A stretch of DNA of 64,000 nt, taken from NCBI RefSeq assembly GCF_001278035.1, contig NZ_CP009452.1, forward strand, positions 2,451,501-2,515,500. Reading direction: 5' to 3'. The position numbers were made by a program, and so were the translations under genes. Of the stretch, positions 17,148 to 25,260 are shown in pieces. The stretch comes from Sphingopyxis sp. 113P3. Lineage in GTDB: Bacteria > Pseudomonadota > Alphaproteobacteria > Sphingomonadales > Sphingomonadaceae. The notes under the pieces were generated by a model. That model was not told where the DNA came from and did not search any database. It saw nothing but the letters and a program-made list of their open reading frames with translations. Every line of letters starts with the position of its first letter. The stretch's first letter is position 1.

Positions 17148-20100
17148 GGCACGGGCTCGCTTTCTGGGGGCTGAACGGGCGGTTCAGCGCCCGCTTTGGC
17201 GGCATCGACTTCCTGCTGCACGCGTAGCAGGGTCGGAAGATTCTGTTCGATAACCAGCGTCGGGTCGTAAAAGCCTTTCGCGGAGGAGATAAGCTGGCGG
17301 AAGGGCGCCTGGATCTTCACATTGAAGACGAAGGGCAGTTTCGCAATTTGGCGTGTCAGGAAATTCTGTGTCGCGCCTTCCCCCTGCCCCACGCCGCCAA
17401 AGCGGATATCGGTCACCATTTCGCCGTCGAGGTCCCCGTTCAGGATGATCGTGAGGTCGTCATATTTGAGGCTGCGCAGTGCACCAAAGGCAAAATTGGC
17501 GATCGCACCAAGATTGTGGTTCGAAAGCTCGCCGACATAGGCGAGCGTCCCGCCGCCGCCACGCGAATCGATGCGCCCGCCTACGATGCGGCCCCCGAGC
17601 CCGTCGAACTCGACCGGCAGCGTTCCGTCGAACGTCCCGGTCGCATGAATATTCTCGAATCCGAATTGCTGCAGGAAGGCCGCGGCATCGACTCCTACGA
17701 TGTCGAAAGACAGGCGCCGAGGTTCGCTGGCATTGAAATCGAGGGTCGCGGGATGGAGCACCAGTTCACCGCCCGCCAAGGGCCAGCGCCCGCCTTCGAT
17801 GCGAACGCGATTGTCGCCGAGAAGCCGGTATTCGATCGTCCCGTCGATCACCGGGATGCCGGGGTTGATCTCTGCGACCGTCGCAATCTGCCCCGGAGCC
17901 GTACGCAAATTGATGAGATCCACAAAGGTCAGTGTCGTTGTCAGCCCCTTCACCGGCCCAAAGGCGGCCGCGAGGTCGGTGTTTGCGGTCGCAAAGGTCC
18001 CGTGGCTCGTGACCGCCAGGGGCGACCATTCGATGCGGCCACCACCGACGAGGGACCCCTGCACATTGGCGACCACGCCGAGCGCGAGACGGGTAAGCTG
18101 GTCGGGCTGGAAGCCCTCGTCAAAGCGGATCTCCGGCACATCAAGATCGGCAAAACCCGTGCCGGGCTCCAGGTCATGGTGAATCACGGCATCGAGGATC
18201 TTGCGCCCCGATTTGCGCTCGCGGAAACTGGCCGCGGCGTCGATGCCCCCCTTGGCGTAGCGCAGGGTCGCTATATCGCTCACCAGAGGAAAGAAGCGCG
18301 GATCGGGCTCGGCGTCGCTGAGCCCCAGGCTCCCGTCGAGCGTCAGCGTGCCATCCTGCCCGCGCCAGTTGCCGGCAATGTCTGACAGGACGAGCGGCAC
18401 GGCGCCGATCTTGCCGCTCGCGCCCGAGAGCTTCCCCTGCATGCCGCCGCTCGTGCCATGCCCACTGATGCGGTCGGCGGCAAAGCGCGTGACACTCTCG
18501 CTCTCACCCAACCGGACCTCGGTGCCGGTGAGCATCCATCGCATTGCGGAGAGGTCGATCTCGCCCCGCCTTGCATCGAAGGCGAAAGGCGAGGAGCCGC
18601 TTGTACCGCGCAGGGCAATGCCGCGAGTGAGGACGGTGCCACGCAGACCGGCGGGCCCAGCGCTAAGCAGCGGCGCGCCCGGGCGACTGCAAAGATCGAT
18701 ACCGGCGCGAGCAATGCGAAAACCCGAGGCGGCGAGCCGATCAATGCCGACCCTTGTGCAACCGCCCGCGAAGGTCACCTCGCCATTTGACGCGATTGTT
18801 CCCGCAAGCGGCACCGTCAGCCCCTCGACGCGCCCGTCCGCGAGCGGTCCCGACAAGGTCGCGCGCGTCGCGAAACGCAGCTTCTCCTTCTGCGCGCCCG
18901 AAAATCGGACCGGGTCGAGCGCAAGACGCGCGCTGCCCGCAGCATAAGGGGCAAAGCGCGCCTCGCCGCGCGTCGTCCCGTCGGCGCGCCGATCAAGCGC
19001 CAGCGATCCCGAAGGGAGGCCGCCGCCCCCGAACGTCCAGTCGCCTGCGATCGTCATGCGGGGGCCAGGCACCGCGGGCAACCATGCGATGCGGCTCTCG
19101 GCACTCCCGGCGACGCTGGCACCACTCGCGCTTCGAAACTGCGGCGCGAAAAGTTCAAATTGCACCGCGCGGCCCTCGCCGGTGAGCGCAAAGGCGCTGC
19201 CGCCGCTCACCTCGGCGAGCATGCGCGAGAGCGCCGCCGCCGCTTTGGCGGCGAGCGGGCCTAGAGGGCTTGCGTCGAGACGCGCTGCGCTCGCCGTCAT
19301 TGAACGGCGCAGCTCCGGGCTGGCGCTGGCCTCGACGAAGCGAATCTCGCCTTCGGCCTGCGGTGAGCCATGTCCGACCTCTGCCTTGGCCGACAGCTCG
19401 ACGCGGCGCGCGGAAAAATCGGCTGCGCTCAGCTCGGCGATCTCGGCAGACCCGTCGAGGGTCGTGCGGGCGGCGCTTCCCGAAAAGCGGGCCCGCAACC
19501 CCAGTTTCGTAGCGCTCACGGGGCCCGCCTTGAGCTTGGCGAGGCTCGCATCGGCCGTGCCGCGCCAGCTTTGCAAGGTCTCGGCGAGCGACACGTCGAG
19601 TGCGATCTGGGGACTGTCCACCGCAACGCTGCCATTGCCACAGACCAGACGGCTGCCCCGGAGCGGGCCGGTGAGCGTCGGGCGGACGTTTCGAACGCGC
19701 ACGTCGCCGTAGAAGCTCAGTTCCTCCCCGGAGCATCCCGCCGCATCCATAACAGGGGCAACGAGGGCGAGCTTGCCGGTAAAGTTATTCCTGAGATTGC
19801 CGCCGCCATTGAGCACCGCGCCCACATCACCCCACGGGGTTTCGACGCGGGCGCGCGCATCGGCGAGGACCACCGAGATATCGGGCAATGCGAATGGTGT
19901 CTTGTCGGCCGGGTCCCGGAACTTATCGAGCGCCCCCAGCGACAGCTGGCCTTCCACGAAGCGGCCGTAAAGCCGTACGCCGTCGGCCCGAATTTCAGAG
20001 ATATAGGGTCCGGATAAACCATAGCCGAGCGAGACTTCCACGATCTTCGCGGTGAGGTCGGGCCGCGCCGGATCGCCGATGACCACGTCGCTGAGGCGCT

Positions 20101-20305
20101 CTGTGCGAAAGCCGATCTCTTCAATCGTATATCGTGCGGGAATGCCGCGGCCGTCGAGTTCGTCACGGATAAAGCGGTCCGCGATCGGCTCGCGCGCCAG
20201 CCACAGACCGAGCGCCAGGGCCGCGACGGCGCCCGCCGTGAGCCAGCGCTTCTTGAACAGTCGCTTGGGGATCCTTGGCGCTTCGGGATCGGTAGTGGCC
20301 TGCAC
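17144..20305 (-). CDS. ydbH: YdbH-type AsmA-like envelope-bridge protein
   Basis: 1053 residues with one N-terminal membrane anchor (about 19-40: KRWLTAGAVAALALGLWLA) and a very long periplasmic region of repeated beta segments, as in the AsmA/TamB/YhdP/YdbH group. The C-terminal third has the YdbH/dicarboxylate-transport domain look (LTFVDLINLRTAPGQIATVAEINPGIPV, YRLLGDNRVRIEGGRWPLAGGEL, FDGTLPVEFDGLGGRIVGGRIDSRGGGGTLAYVG), and the end is Pro/Glu-rich. E. coli YdbH shares with YhdP and TamB the task of moving phospholipid to the outer membrane. The start is a GTG at 20303-20305 with no strong ribosome site. The linkage to ynbE and ydbL supports the call strongly. Confidence 0.85.
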   Translation of the reverse strand: MQATTDPEAPRIPKRLFKKRWLTAGAVAALALGLWLAREPIADRFIRDELDGRGIPARYTIEEIGFRTERLSDVVIGDPARPDLTAKIVEVSLGYGLSGPYISEIRADGVRLYGRFVEGQLSLGALDKFRDPADKTPFALPDISVVLADARARVETPWGDVGAVLNGGGNLRNNFTGKLALVAPVMDAAGCSGEELSFYGDVRVRNVRPTLTGPLRGSRLVCGNGSVAVDSPQIALDVSLAETLQSWRGTADASLAKLKAGPVSATKLGLRARFSGSAARTTLDGSAEIAELSAADFSARRVELSAKAEVGHGSPQAEGEIRFVEASASPELRRSMTASAARLDASPLGPLAAKAAAALSRMLAEVSGGSAFALTGEGRAVQFELFAPQFRSASGASVAGSAESRIAWLPAVPGPRMTIAGDWTFGGGGLPSGSLALDRRADGTTRGEARFAPYAAGSARLALDPVRFSGAQKEKLRFATRATLSGPLADGRVEGLTVPLAGTIASNGEVTFAGGCTRVGIDRLAASGFRIARAGIDLCSRPGAPLLSAGPAGLRGTVLTRGIALRGTSGSSPFAFDARRGEIDLSAMRWMLTGTEVRLGESESVTRFAADRISGHGTSGGMQGKLSGASGKIGAVPLVLSDIAGNWRGQDGTLTLDGSLGLSDAEPDPRFFPLVSDIATLRYAKGGIDAAASFRERKSGRKILDAVIHHDLEPGTGFADLDVPEIRFDEGFQPDQLTRLALGVVANVQGSLVGGGRIEWSPLAVTSHGTFATANTDLAAAFGPVKGLTTTLTFVDLINLRTAPGQIATVAEINPGIPVIDGTIEYRLLGDNRVRIEGGRWPLAGGELVLHPATLDFNASEPRRLSFDIVGVDAAAFLQQFGFENIHATGTFDGTLPVEFDGLGGRIVGGRIDSRGGGGTLAYVGELSNHNLGAIANFAFGALRSLKYDDLTIILNGDLDGEMVTDIRFGGVGQGEGATQNFLTRQIAKLPFVFNVKIQAPFRQLISSAKGFYDPTLVIEQNLPTLLRVQQEVDAAKAGAEPPVQPPESEPVP

Positions 20306-20845
20306 CTAATTGTCCGTCCTTCGACCACCAACCCCGTATTCCCGCAAGGGAACGCGCTGAAATCCTTTTCGATGCAGGAAATTGGTCCGCAACGCTGTCG
20401 GTCTTTTTTATGACCGTTAAGTGGTCCCCACAAGGTGATTGTTCCCACGAGAGGCCGATGCGGCCTGCCTGCCTTGATGGTCTTGCGCTGCCGTCCCGGT
20501 TCCGCCCAGCCATACGGCGACGTGGAGCAGGTTCGCCGACGCCGCGTCACGGCGGCGGAGGGCGTTTCGCGATCATCGCATGACTGCAGAGGCGGAGGAC
20601 CAAAATTTTCTCGCGCTCGCCTTGACCCGGCGCGTCCCGGATTTGACTTGGGAGCGCGGCGCGGACATCATGACGCGATGCAGAATCTGCGTGCCCTTTC
20701 CCGACTCCACTCGCATGCGGGTCAACGCCTCGCGGGCCTTTAGCCCCGGGTCCGGCGCGTCATGCCCCGAGCCCGGGGCCAAATTTCTCCTTCCCTGATT
20801 GCGACATGCGGCAGGCCTGTGCGTGCCCAATTGAAAGCTCCTACC
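20306..20845. other. Gene-free stretch between ydbH and rnk
   Basis: 540 bases with no gene I can support, the longest in the window. It must hold the promoters of ydbH (leftward) and rnk (rightward). An 8-bp inverted repeat GCCCCGGG/CCCGGGGC (20743-20750 and 20772-20779) lies about 70 bases before rnk and could be a leader hairpin. A small hairpin AGGCCG-atg-CGGCCT is at 20452-20466. Open frames here (for example 20580-20798, plus) lack ribosome sites and family resemblance. Confidence 0.5.
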
Positions 20846-21250
20846 ATGAAAACCCGCAGCGCCGCCAAGCGGCCGCCTATCCATATGATCGACACCGAGG
20901 CTGACACGCTGACCGACCTCGCACTAGCGCGACAGGAACGCGCGCCCGAGGTCAGCGCCCTATTGCTGGAAGAAATCAACCGCGCGAAAATTTATCCCGC
21001 GACCAAGATCCCCGCCGATGTGGTGACAATGCACTCGCGCGTCGAATTCGTCGACGAGGCGAACGGCGCCTCACGCACCGTCGAACTTGTCTATCCTGGC
21101 GATGCCGACATCGCGGCGGGTCGGATCTCGATCATGACCCCCGTCGGGGCCGGTCTGATCGGCCTGCGTGAGGGCCAATCGATCCTGTGGCCCGACCGCG
21201 ACGGCCAACAACGCCGGCTGTCGATCGTAAGGGTCGAGCGCGCAGATTAG
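20846..21250 (+). CDS. rnk: Nucleoside diphosphate kinase regulator
   Basis: 134 residues. A GreA/GreB-like C-terminal domain is evident (ADVVTMHSRVEFVDEANGASRTVELVYPGDADIAAGRISIMTPVGAGLIGLREGQSILW), preceded by a short N-terminal coiled region (LTDLALARQERAPEVSALLLEEINRA). This matches Rnk, which binds RNA polymerase near the secondary channel and was found as a regulator of nucleoside diphosphate kinase. It lacks the long acidic coiled coil of GreA, so it should not stimulate transcript cleavage. The ATG at 20846 is chosen over upstream in-frame codons because the family sequence starts near here; the ribosome site (GAAAG) is weak. Confidence 0.83.
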   Translation: MKTRSAAKRPPIHMIDTEADTLTDLALARQERAPEVSALLLEEINRAKIYPATKIPADVVTMHSRVEFVDEANGASRTVELVYPGDADIAAGRISIMTPVGAGLIGLREGQSILWPDRDGQQRRLSIVRVERAD

Positions 21251-21274
21251 CTTAAGATGCTTCGGATTCGCAGA

Positions 21275-21304
21275 TGCGGCCGCCGGATCGCTCCGACGGC
21301 CGCA
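21275..21304. terminator. Hairpin between convergent rnk and EF-hand gene
   Basis: A 13-bp stem with one mismatch (21275-21287 with 21292-21304, TCGC loop) sits between two converging genes. There is no T-tract on either strand, so it is at best a weak bidirectional terminator. Confidence 0.45.
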
Positions 21305-21335
21305 CCACCCGGTCAAGGGCGTCGATCCTTTTGGA

Positions 21336-21923
21336 TCAGGCGCCGCGCGACAGGAAACCAGTCAGCTCTTCCTTGCTGACGCCGCCCGATTTGTCGGCGT
21401 CGGCAGCTGCGAAGGCCTGACCAATCCAGGATTTGACCTGCTCCGATTCGGGATCGACCGTGGGGTCCGTCGCCGTGCGAAGCTTCTTCATCCAGGTTCC
21501 GAACTCGGTCTCGTCGAGATCGCCGTTACCGTCGCTGTCGAAAGTCGGGAACTCCTGGTTCACGATCTGTGCGACCTGGTCGGGCGTGGCAGCCGCGCCG
21601 CTTTGCGCGCCGGGCTCGTTCGCCGGCGGGGTTGCCGGATCAGCGGGCGTTGCAGGATCGGCCGGCGTCGCGGGGTCAGCAGGCGTTCCAGGGTCACCCG
21701 GAGTAGCCGGTTCCGCGGGCGTCGCGGGGTCGGCAGGGGTGGCCGGGTCCGCTGATGGCGGGGTGCCAGGGTCGGTCGGCGGGGTCTGCGTCGTGGGATC
21801 CGCCGGGGTGGTTTCACCCGCCGGCGGCGTTGCCGGATCGTCACCTGCAGGCGGGGTTTCCTGCGCAAGCGCGGGGAAACTGACGGCTGCAGCGCCGATT
21901 AAAAGCATATGTTTCAGCATCAT
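21336..21923 (-). CDS. Secreted EF-hand protein with Pro-rich repeats
   Basis: 195 residues. Signal peptide MMLKHMLLIGAAAVSFPALA, cleaved before Gln21. Residues about 22-105 are a Pro/Ala/Thr/Asp low-complexity region of DPATPADPATP-type repeats. The C-terminal 80 residues hold two EF-hands: loop 1 D129-x-D131-x-N133-x-D135 to E140, and loop 2 D175-x-D177-x-S179-x-G181 to E186. Loop 2 uses Gly at the seventh position, which still allows binding. A periplasmic or surface calcium-binding role is likely; the repeat region would act as a flexible spacer. A GGAG site lies 4 bases before the start. Confidence 0.8.
   Translation of the reverse strand: MMLKHMLLIGAAAVSFPALAQETPPAGDDPATPPAGETTPADPTTQTPPTDPGTPPSADPATPADPATPAEPATPGDPGTPADPATPADPATPADPATPPANEPGAQSGAAATPDQVAQIVNQEFPTFDSDGNGDLDETEFGTWMKKLRTATDPTVDPESEQVKSWIGQAFAAADADKSGGVSKEELTGFLSRGA
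21624..21773 (-). repeat. Coding tandem repeats in the EF-hand gene
   Basis: About 150 bases coding for degenerate DPATPA-type units (residues about 51-100). Units of about 18 bases differ by single codons (ADP, AEP, GDP). Such repeats often vary in number between strains through slippage. Confidence 0.6.
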
Positions 21924-22119
21924 AAATCTCCTGTACCGGTGACAGCGCCATGAAGAGCGGTCCCGTCACATTTTTGAAGGGGCAAGGGATCAACTGGCTG
22001 CATTGGCCGAGGTTGCCGATCTGCAGCGATTGGCGAAGCGTTCGACCCCTGCTAGGGGGCGGCTGGTCGCGATTTCGCACCTATTCCGCGATAAATCGTA
22101 ATAAAAGGAAGGAAATCCA

Positions 22120-23436
22120 ATGGTTCCGCGTTACGCCCGGCCCGCGATGACAGCCATCTGGTCGGCCGAGAATCGCTACCGAATCTGGTTCGAGATCGAG
22201 GCGCATGCGACCGACGCGCTTGCCGAACTCGGCACGGTACCCAAGTCTGCAGCTAAAGCGCTCTGGGACTGGTGGGCCACCGGGCCTGCGATCGACGTCG
22301 ACGCAATCGACGCGATCGAAGCGGTGACGAAGCATGACGTCATCGCCTTCCTGACATGGGTGGCTGAAAATGTCGGAGAGGAAGCGCGCTTCATGCACCA
22401 GGGAATGACGTCGAGCGACGTTCTCGACACCTGCCTTGCTGTGCAACTGACGCAGGCGGCCGACATATTGCTTGCCGATCTCGACGCGCTGCTTGAGGCG
22501 ATCAAGCGCAGAGCCTTTGAGCACAAGCTGACCCCGACGATTGGCCGCAGCCACGGCATCCACGCCGAGCCCGTGACCTTTGGCCTGAAGCTCGCCGAAG
22601 CCTATGCCGAATTTTCGCGCGGCAAGGATCGGCTGCTCGCCGCCCGCGCCGAGATTGCGACCTGTGCCATTTCAGGCGCGGTCGGCACCTTTGCGAATAT
22701 CGATCCCCGGGTCGAGGCGCACGTCGCTCAAAAGCTCGGGCTTTCGATCGAACCCGTTTCAACGCAGGTCATTCCGCGCGATCGTCACGCGATGTTCTTT
22801 GCAACTCTTGGTGTCATTGCATCGTCGATCGAGCGGCTTGCAGTCGAGGTTCGTCACCTTCAGCGCACCGAAGTCCTCGAAGCGGAGGAATATTTCTCGC
22901 CGGGGCAGAAGGGGTCCTCGGCGATGCCGCACAAGCGCAACCCCGTGCTCACCGAGAATTTGACGGGCCTTGCGCGCATGGTCCGTAGCGCCGCGCTCCC
23001 CGCGATGGAGAATGTGGCGCTCTGGCACGAGCGTGACATCAGCCACTCGTCGGTCGAGCGCTTCATCGGCCCCGATGCGACGATCACCCTCGATTTCGCG
23101 CTCGCGCGGCTCACCGGGGTTGTTGACAAGCTCCTCGTCTATCCTGAGCGGATGCAGAAGAATCTCGACCGCATGGGCGGCCTCGTTCACTCCCAGCGCG
23201 TCCTTCTGGCTCTGACGCAGGCAGGTGCGAGCCGCGAGGACAGCTATCGCATGGTCCAGCGTAACGCGATGAAAGTATGGGAGTCGGACGGTAAGCTCTC
23301 GCTCCTTGAATTGCTCAAGGCTGACGGCGATGTCACTGCGCGGCTGTCAGCAGATCAGCTAACCGAGCTCTTTGATCTTGGCTATCATCTAAAGCAGGTC
23401 GACACGATCTTCGCGCGCGTGTTCGGCGCCTCCTAG
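22120..23436 (+). CDS. purB: Adenylosuccinate lyase
   Basis: 438 residues. PurB catalyses two fumarate-releasing steps in purine synthesis (SAICAR to AICAR and adenylosuccinate to AMP). The fumarase/aspartase signature GSSAMPHKRNP is at about 265-275. Other sites are TKHDVIAFLTWV, the TSSDVLDTCLAVQL loop, the catalytic-His region GRSHGIHAEP and WHERDISHSSVER. The length and the MVPRYARPAMTAIWSAENRY start match the short bacterial class. Strong AAGGAAGG ribosome site 7 bases upstream. It starts a plus-strand block that runs through folC. Confidence 0.94.
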   Translation: MVPRYARPAMTAIWSAENRYRIWFEIEAHATDALAELGTVPKSAAKALWDWWATGPAIDVDAIDAIEAVTKHDVIAFLTWVAENVGEEARFMHQGMTSSDVLDTCLAVQLTQAADILLADLDALLEAIKRRAFEHKLTPTIGRSHGIHAEPVTFGLKLAEAYAEFSRGKDRLLAARAEIATCAISGAVGTFANIDPRVEAHVAQKLGLSIEPVSTQVIPRDRHAMFFATLGVIASSIERLAVEVRHLQRTEVLEAEEYFSPGQKGSSAMPHKRNPVLTENLTGLARMVRSAALPAMENVALWHERDISHSSVERFIGPDATITLDFALARLTGVVDKLLVYPERMQKNLDRMGGLVHSQRVLLALTQAGASREDSYRMVQRNAMKVWESDGKLSLLELLKADGDVTARLSADQLTELFDLGYHLKQVDTIFARVFGAS

Positions 23437-23508
23437 ACTGGTTGGGCTGGAAACCCGGGCAAAACTCGCATAGGAAATGCGAGGGGCCGAACGAGGAGCA
23501 AACGCCAA

Positions 23509-23850
23509 GTGGGAATCCTGCGTACGATCATCTGGGTCTTGCTGACCGTCGTGCTCGTCCTGTTCGCCATGGCGAACTGGAATCCGGTGACCGTCACGAT
23601 CTGGCCAGGTCAGGTGCTCGACACCAAATTGCCGGTGCTGATCGTCGTTGCCTTTCTCCTCGGGAGCCTCCCGATGTGGATCGCGCTGCGTGCCGCCCGC
23701 TGGTCCTTGAGACGTCGTCTCGACACAAGCGAGCGCCAGCTCGCCGACCTGCGCGCAATGGCCAATCGCGCCGCAGAACCCGCGCCCGCTTCGCCCCCGG
23801 CATCGGCACCGGTCAATGACATTCCTCCATTGCCGCTGGATCCCCAATGA
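23509..23850 (+). CDS. lapA: LapA-domain inner-membrane protein
   Basis: 113 residues. Two membrane helices, about 6-24 (IIWVLLTVVLVLFAMANW) and 43-63 (VLIVVAFLLGSLPMWIALRAA), are followed by a basic, coiled cytosolic tail (RWSLRRRLDTSERQLADLRAM) and a Pro/Ala-rich end. The NWNPVTVTIWP linker is typical of LapA (DUF1049). In E. coli LapA works with LapB in controlling LpxC degradation and LPS assembly; that role here is inferred from family. GTG start at 23509 with GAGGAG upstream. It overlaps pyrF by 4 bases (ATGA), an order common in sphingomonads. Confidence 0.78.
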   Translation: MGILRTIIWVLLTVVLVLFAMANWNPVTVTIWPGQVLDTKLPVLIVVAFLLGSLPMWIALRAARWSLRRRLDTSERQLADLRAMANRAAEPAPASPPASAPVNDIPPLPLDPQ

Positions 23851-24521
23851 CATCGCCGCTCTATCTCGCCATTGACACCCCGCATCTCGACGCTGCGCTC
23901 ACGCTGGCGCAGCGCGTTCGCCATCATGTGGGGGGCTTCAAGCTCGGGCTTGAATTCTTCTGCGCCAACGGTCACCACGGGGTGCATGAAGTGGCTAAGC
24001 TGGGTCTGCCCATCTTCCTCGACCTCAAGCTGCACGACATTCCGAACACGGTAGCGAAGGCGATCCAGGCGCTGCGTCCGCTCGAGCCGGCTGTCCTTAC
24101 CGTTCACGCCGCCGGGGGACGTGCGATGCTCGAAGAGGCCAAAGCGGCAGCGGGCTTGAACACGAAAGTGGTGGCGGTAACCGTGCTGACCAGCCTCGAC
24201 ACCTCCGATCTTGGCGACATAGGAGTTGAAGGATCCCCGCATGACCAAGTGGTCCGGCTCGCGGCGCTGGCGCGGGAAAGCGGGCTCGACGGGATCGTCT
24301 GCTCCGGGCACGAGGTGAAAGCCGCGCGGAATGCCTGGCCAAGCGGATTTTTCGTGGTTCCCGGTGTTCGTCCCTCCAACGGCAAGACCGGCGATCAGAA
24401 ACGGGTGGTGACCCCGGCGCAGGCGATGACCGACGGCGCATCCATCCTCGTTGTAGGGCGCCCGATCAGCCAATCGGAAGACCCCGACCTCGCAGCGCGC
24501 GAGATCGAAGCGACGCTTTAA
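23847..24521 (+). CDS. pyrF: Orotidine 5'-phosphate decarboxylase
   Basis: 224 residues, TIM-barrel enzyme making UMP from OMP. The catalytic Asp-Lys-Asp set is in FLDLKLHDIPNT (57-68; D59, K61, D64), with the FKLGLEFF substrate lysine region at 31-38, the VTVLTSLD strand and the phosphate loop VVPGVRPSNG plus VVGRPISQS. The ATG overlaps the lapA stop. After its stop lies a degenerate palindromic repeat (24535-24613) before trpF. Confidence 0.93.
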   Translation: MTSPLYLAIDTPHLDAALTLAQRVRHHVGGFKLGLEFFCANGHHGVHEVAKLGLPIFLDLKLHDIPNTVAKAIQALRPLEPAVLTVHAAGGRAMLEEAKAAAGLNTKVVAVTVLTSLDTSDLGDIGVEGSPHDQVVRLAALARESGLDGIVCSGHEVKAARNAWPSGFFVVPGVRPSNGKTGDQKRVVTPAQAMTDGASILVVGRPISQSEDPDLAAREIEATL

Positions 24522-24534
24522 GGCAAATTCACCG

Positions 24535-24613
24535 CCGTTCGTGCCGAGCCCAGTCGAGCACCCATCGGACCAGCGCGAGGCCGAGGGCTCTCGTTATCGC
24601 TCGATGCGAACAG
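24535..24613. repeat. Degenerate palindromic repeat, copy B
   Basis: A 79-base stretch between pyrF and trpF. The left arm begins CCGTTCGTGCCGAGC and the right arm ends TCGCTCGATGCGAAC-AG, partly complementary to the left. It matches the element inside the carboxylase gene at 62982-63061 at about 21 of 29 left-arm and 23 of 29 right-arm positions, including the identical 15-mer tcgctcgatgcgaac. The arms pair imperfectly here, as if decaying. Confidence 0.7.
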
Positions 24614-24630
24614 CCTAGCAGAGACAAGTC

Positions 24631-25260
24631 ATGCCCCCACTCGTTAAGATCTGCGGCCTCTCCACCCCGGAAGCGCTCGATGCGGCGATTCAGCTTGGCG
24701 CTACCCACATCGGGTTTGTTCACTATGAGCCGAGCCCGCGTCACGTCGATCTCAAGACCGCGGCCGAGCTTCGCCGGCGGGCAGGCTCGATGGTGAAGGT
24801 TGCCCTCCTCCTCGTCAACGCCTCGCCCCAGCTTACGGGGGCTGCCTACAGCGCTGTGCGTCCCGATATCATCCAGTTTCACGGCAGCGAAACCCCCGAG
24901 TGGATTGCCGCTGTCAAGCAGCATGTGTCCGCCGAGGTATGGAAGGCCGTCGGGCTCCGGGATGCAGGAACGCTTGGGCGCTCGCGGCAATATGAGGGGA
25001 TCGTCGACCGCCTGCTCTTTGACGCCCCCGCACAGGCGCTGCCGGGTGGCACCGGCACGCGTTTCGACTGGACCCTCCTTGCCAACCACCGCCATACGAT
25101 GGATTGGGGGATTGCCGGGGGCCTGACCCCTTCCAATGTCGCCGAGGCTCTGGCCGCGACCAGTGCGCCGCTCCTCGATGTCTCCTCGGGCGTGGAGCGC
25201 GCGCCGGGCGTCAAGGATGTGGACAAGATCGCCGCGTTCCTTAAAGCGGCGGGACGATGA
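24631..25260 (+). CDS. trpF: Phosphoribosylanthranilate isomerase
   Basis: 209 residues, the third specific step of tryptophan synthesis. Recognised by [12 protein letters not shown] (catalytic Cys8 in KICG), the LLVNASP strand, [13 protein letters not shown], the catalytic Asp in LFDAPAQ, and the phosphate loop [12 protein letters not shown] plus [16 protein letters not shown]. The order trpF-trpB-trpA is the alphaproteobacterial standard; trpE, D and C are elsewhere. Its TGA overlaps the trpB start by 4 bases. Weak AGAGAC ribosome site. Confidence 0.93.
   Translation: MPPLVKICGLSTPEALDAAIQLGATHIGFVHYEPSPRHVDLKTAAELRRRAGSMVKVALLLVNASPQLTGAAYSAVRPDIIQFHGSETPEWIAAVKQHVSAEVWKAVGLRDAGTLGRSRQYEGIVDRLLFDAPAQALPGGTGTRFDWTLLANHRHTMDWGIAGGLTPSNVAEALAATSAPLLDVSSGVERAPGVKDVDKIAAFLKAAGR

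Noticed and set aside
17795..17812. 11-base match (tcgatgcgaac) to the palindromic repeat inside ydbH
   Set aside because: The rest of the arm and the partner arm are missing and the surrounding sequence is well-conserved-looking coding; treated as chance.
20580..20798. 72-codon plus-strand frame in the gap before rnk
   Set aside because: No ribosome site, no family resemblance, and a Cys/Arg-rich low-quality product; nothing separates it from chance.
21433..21942. Plus-strand GSAGVAGSAGVA repeat frame opposite the EF-hand gene
   Set aside because: It is the antisense reading of the Pro-rich repeats. The minus frame has a signal peptide and two EF-hands.
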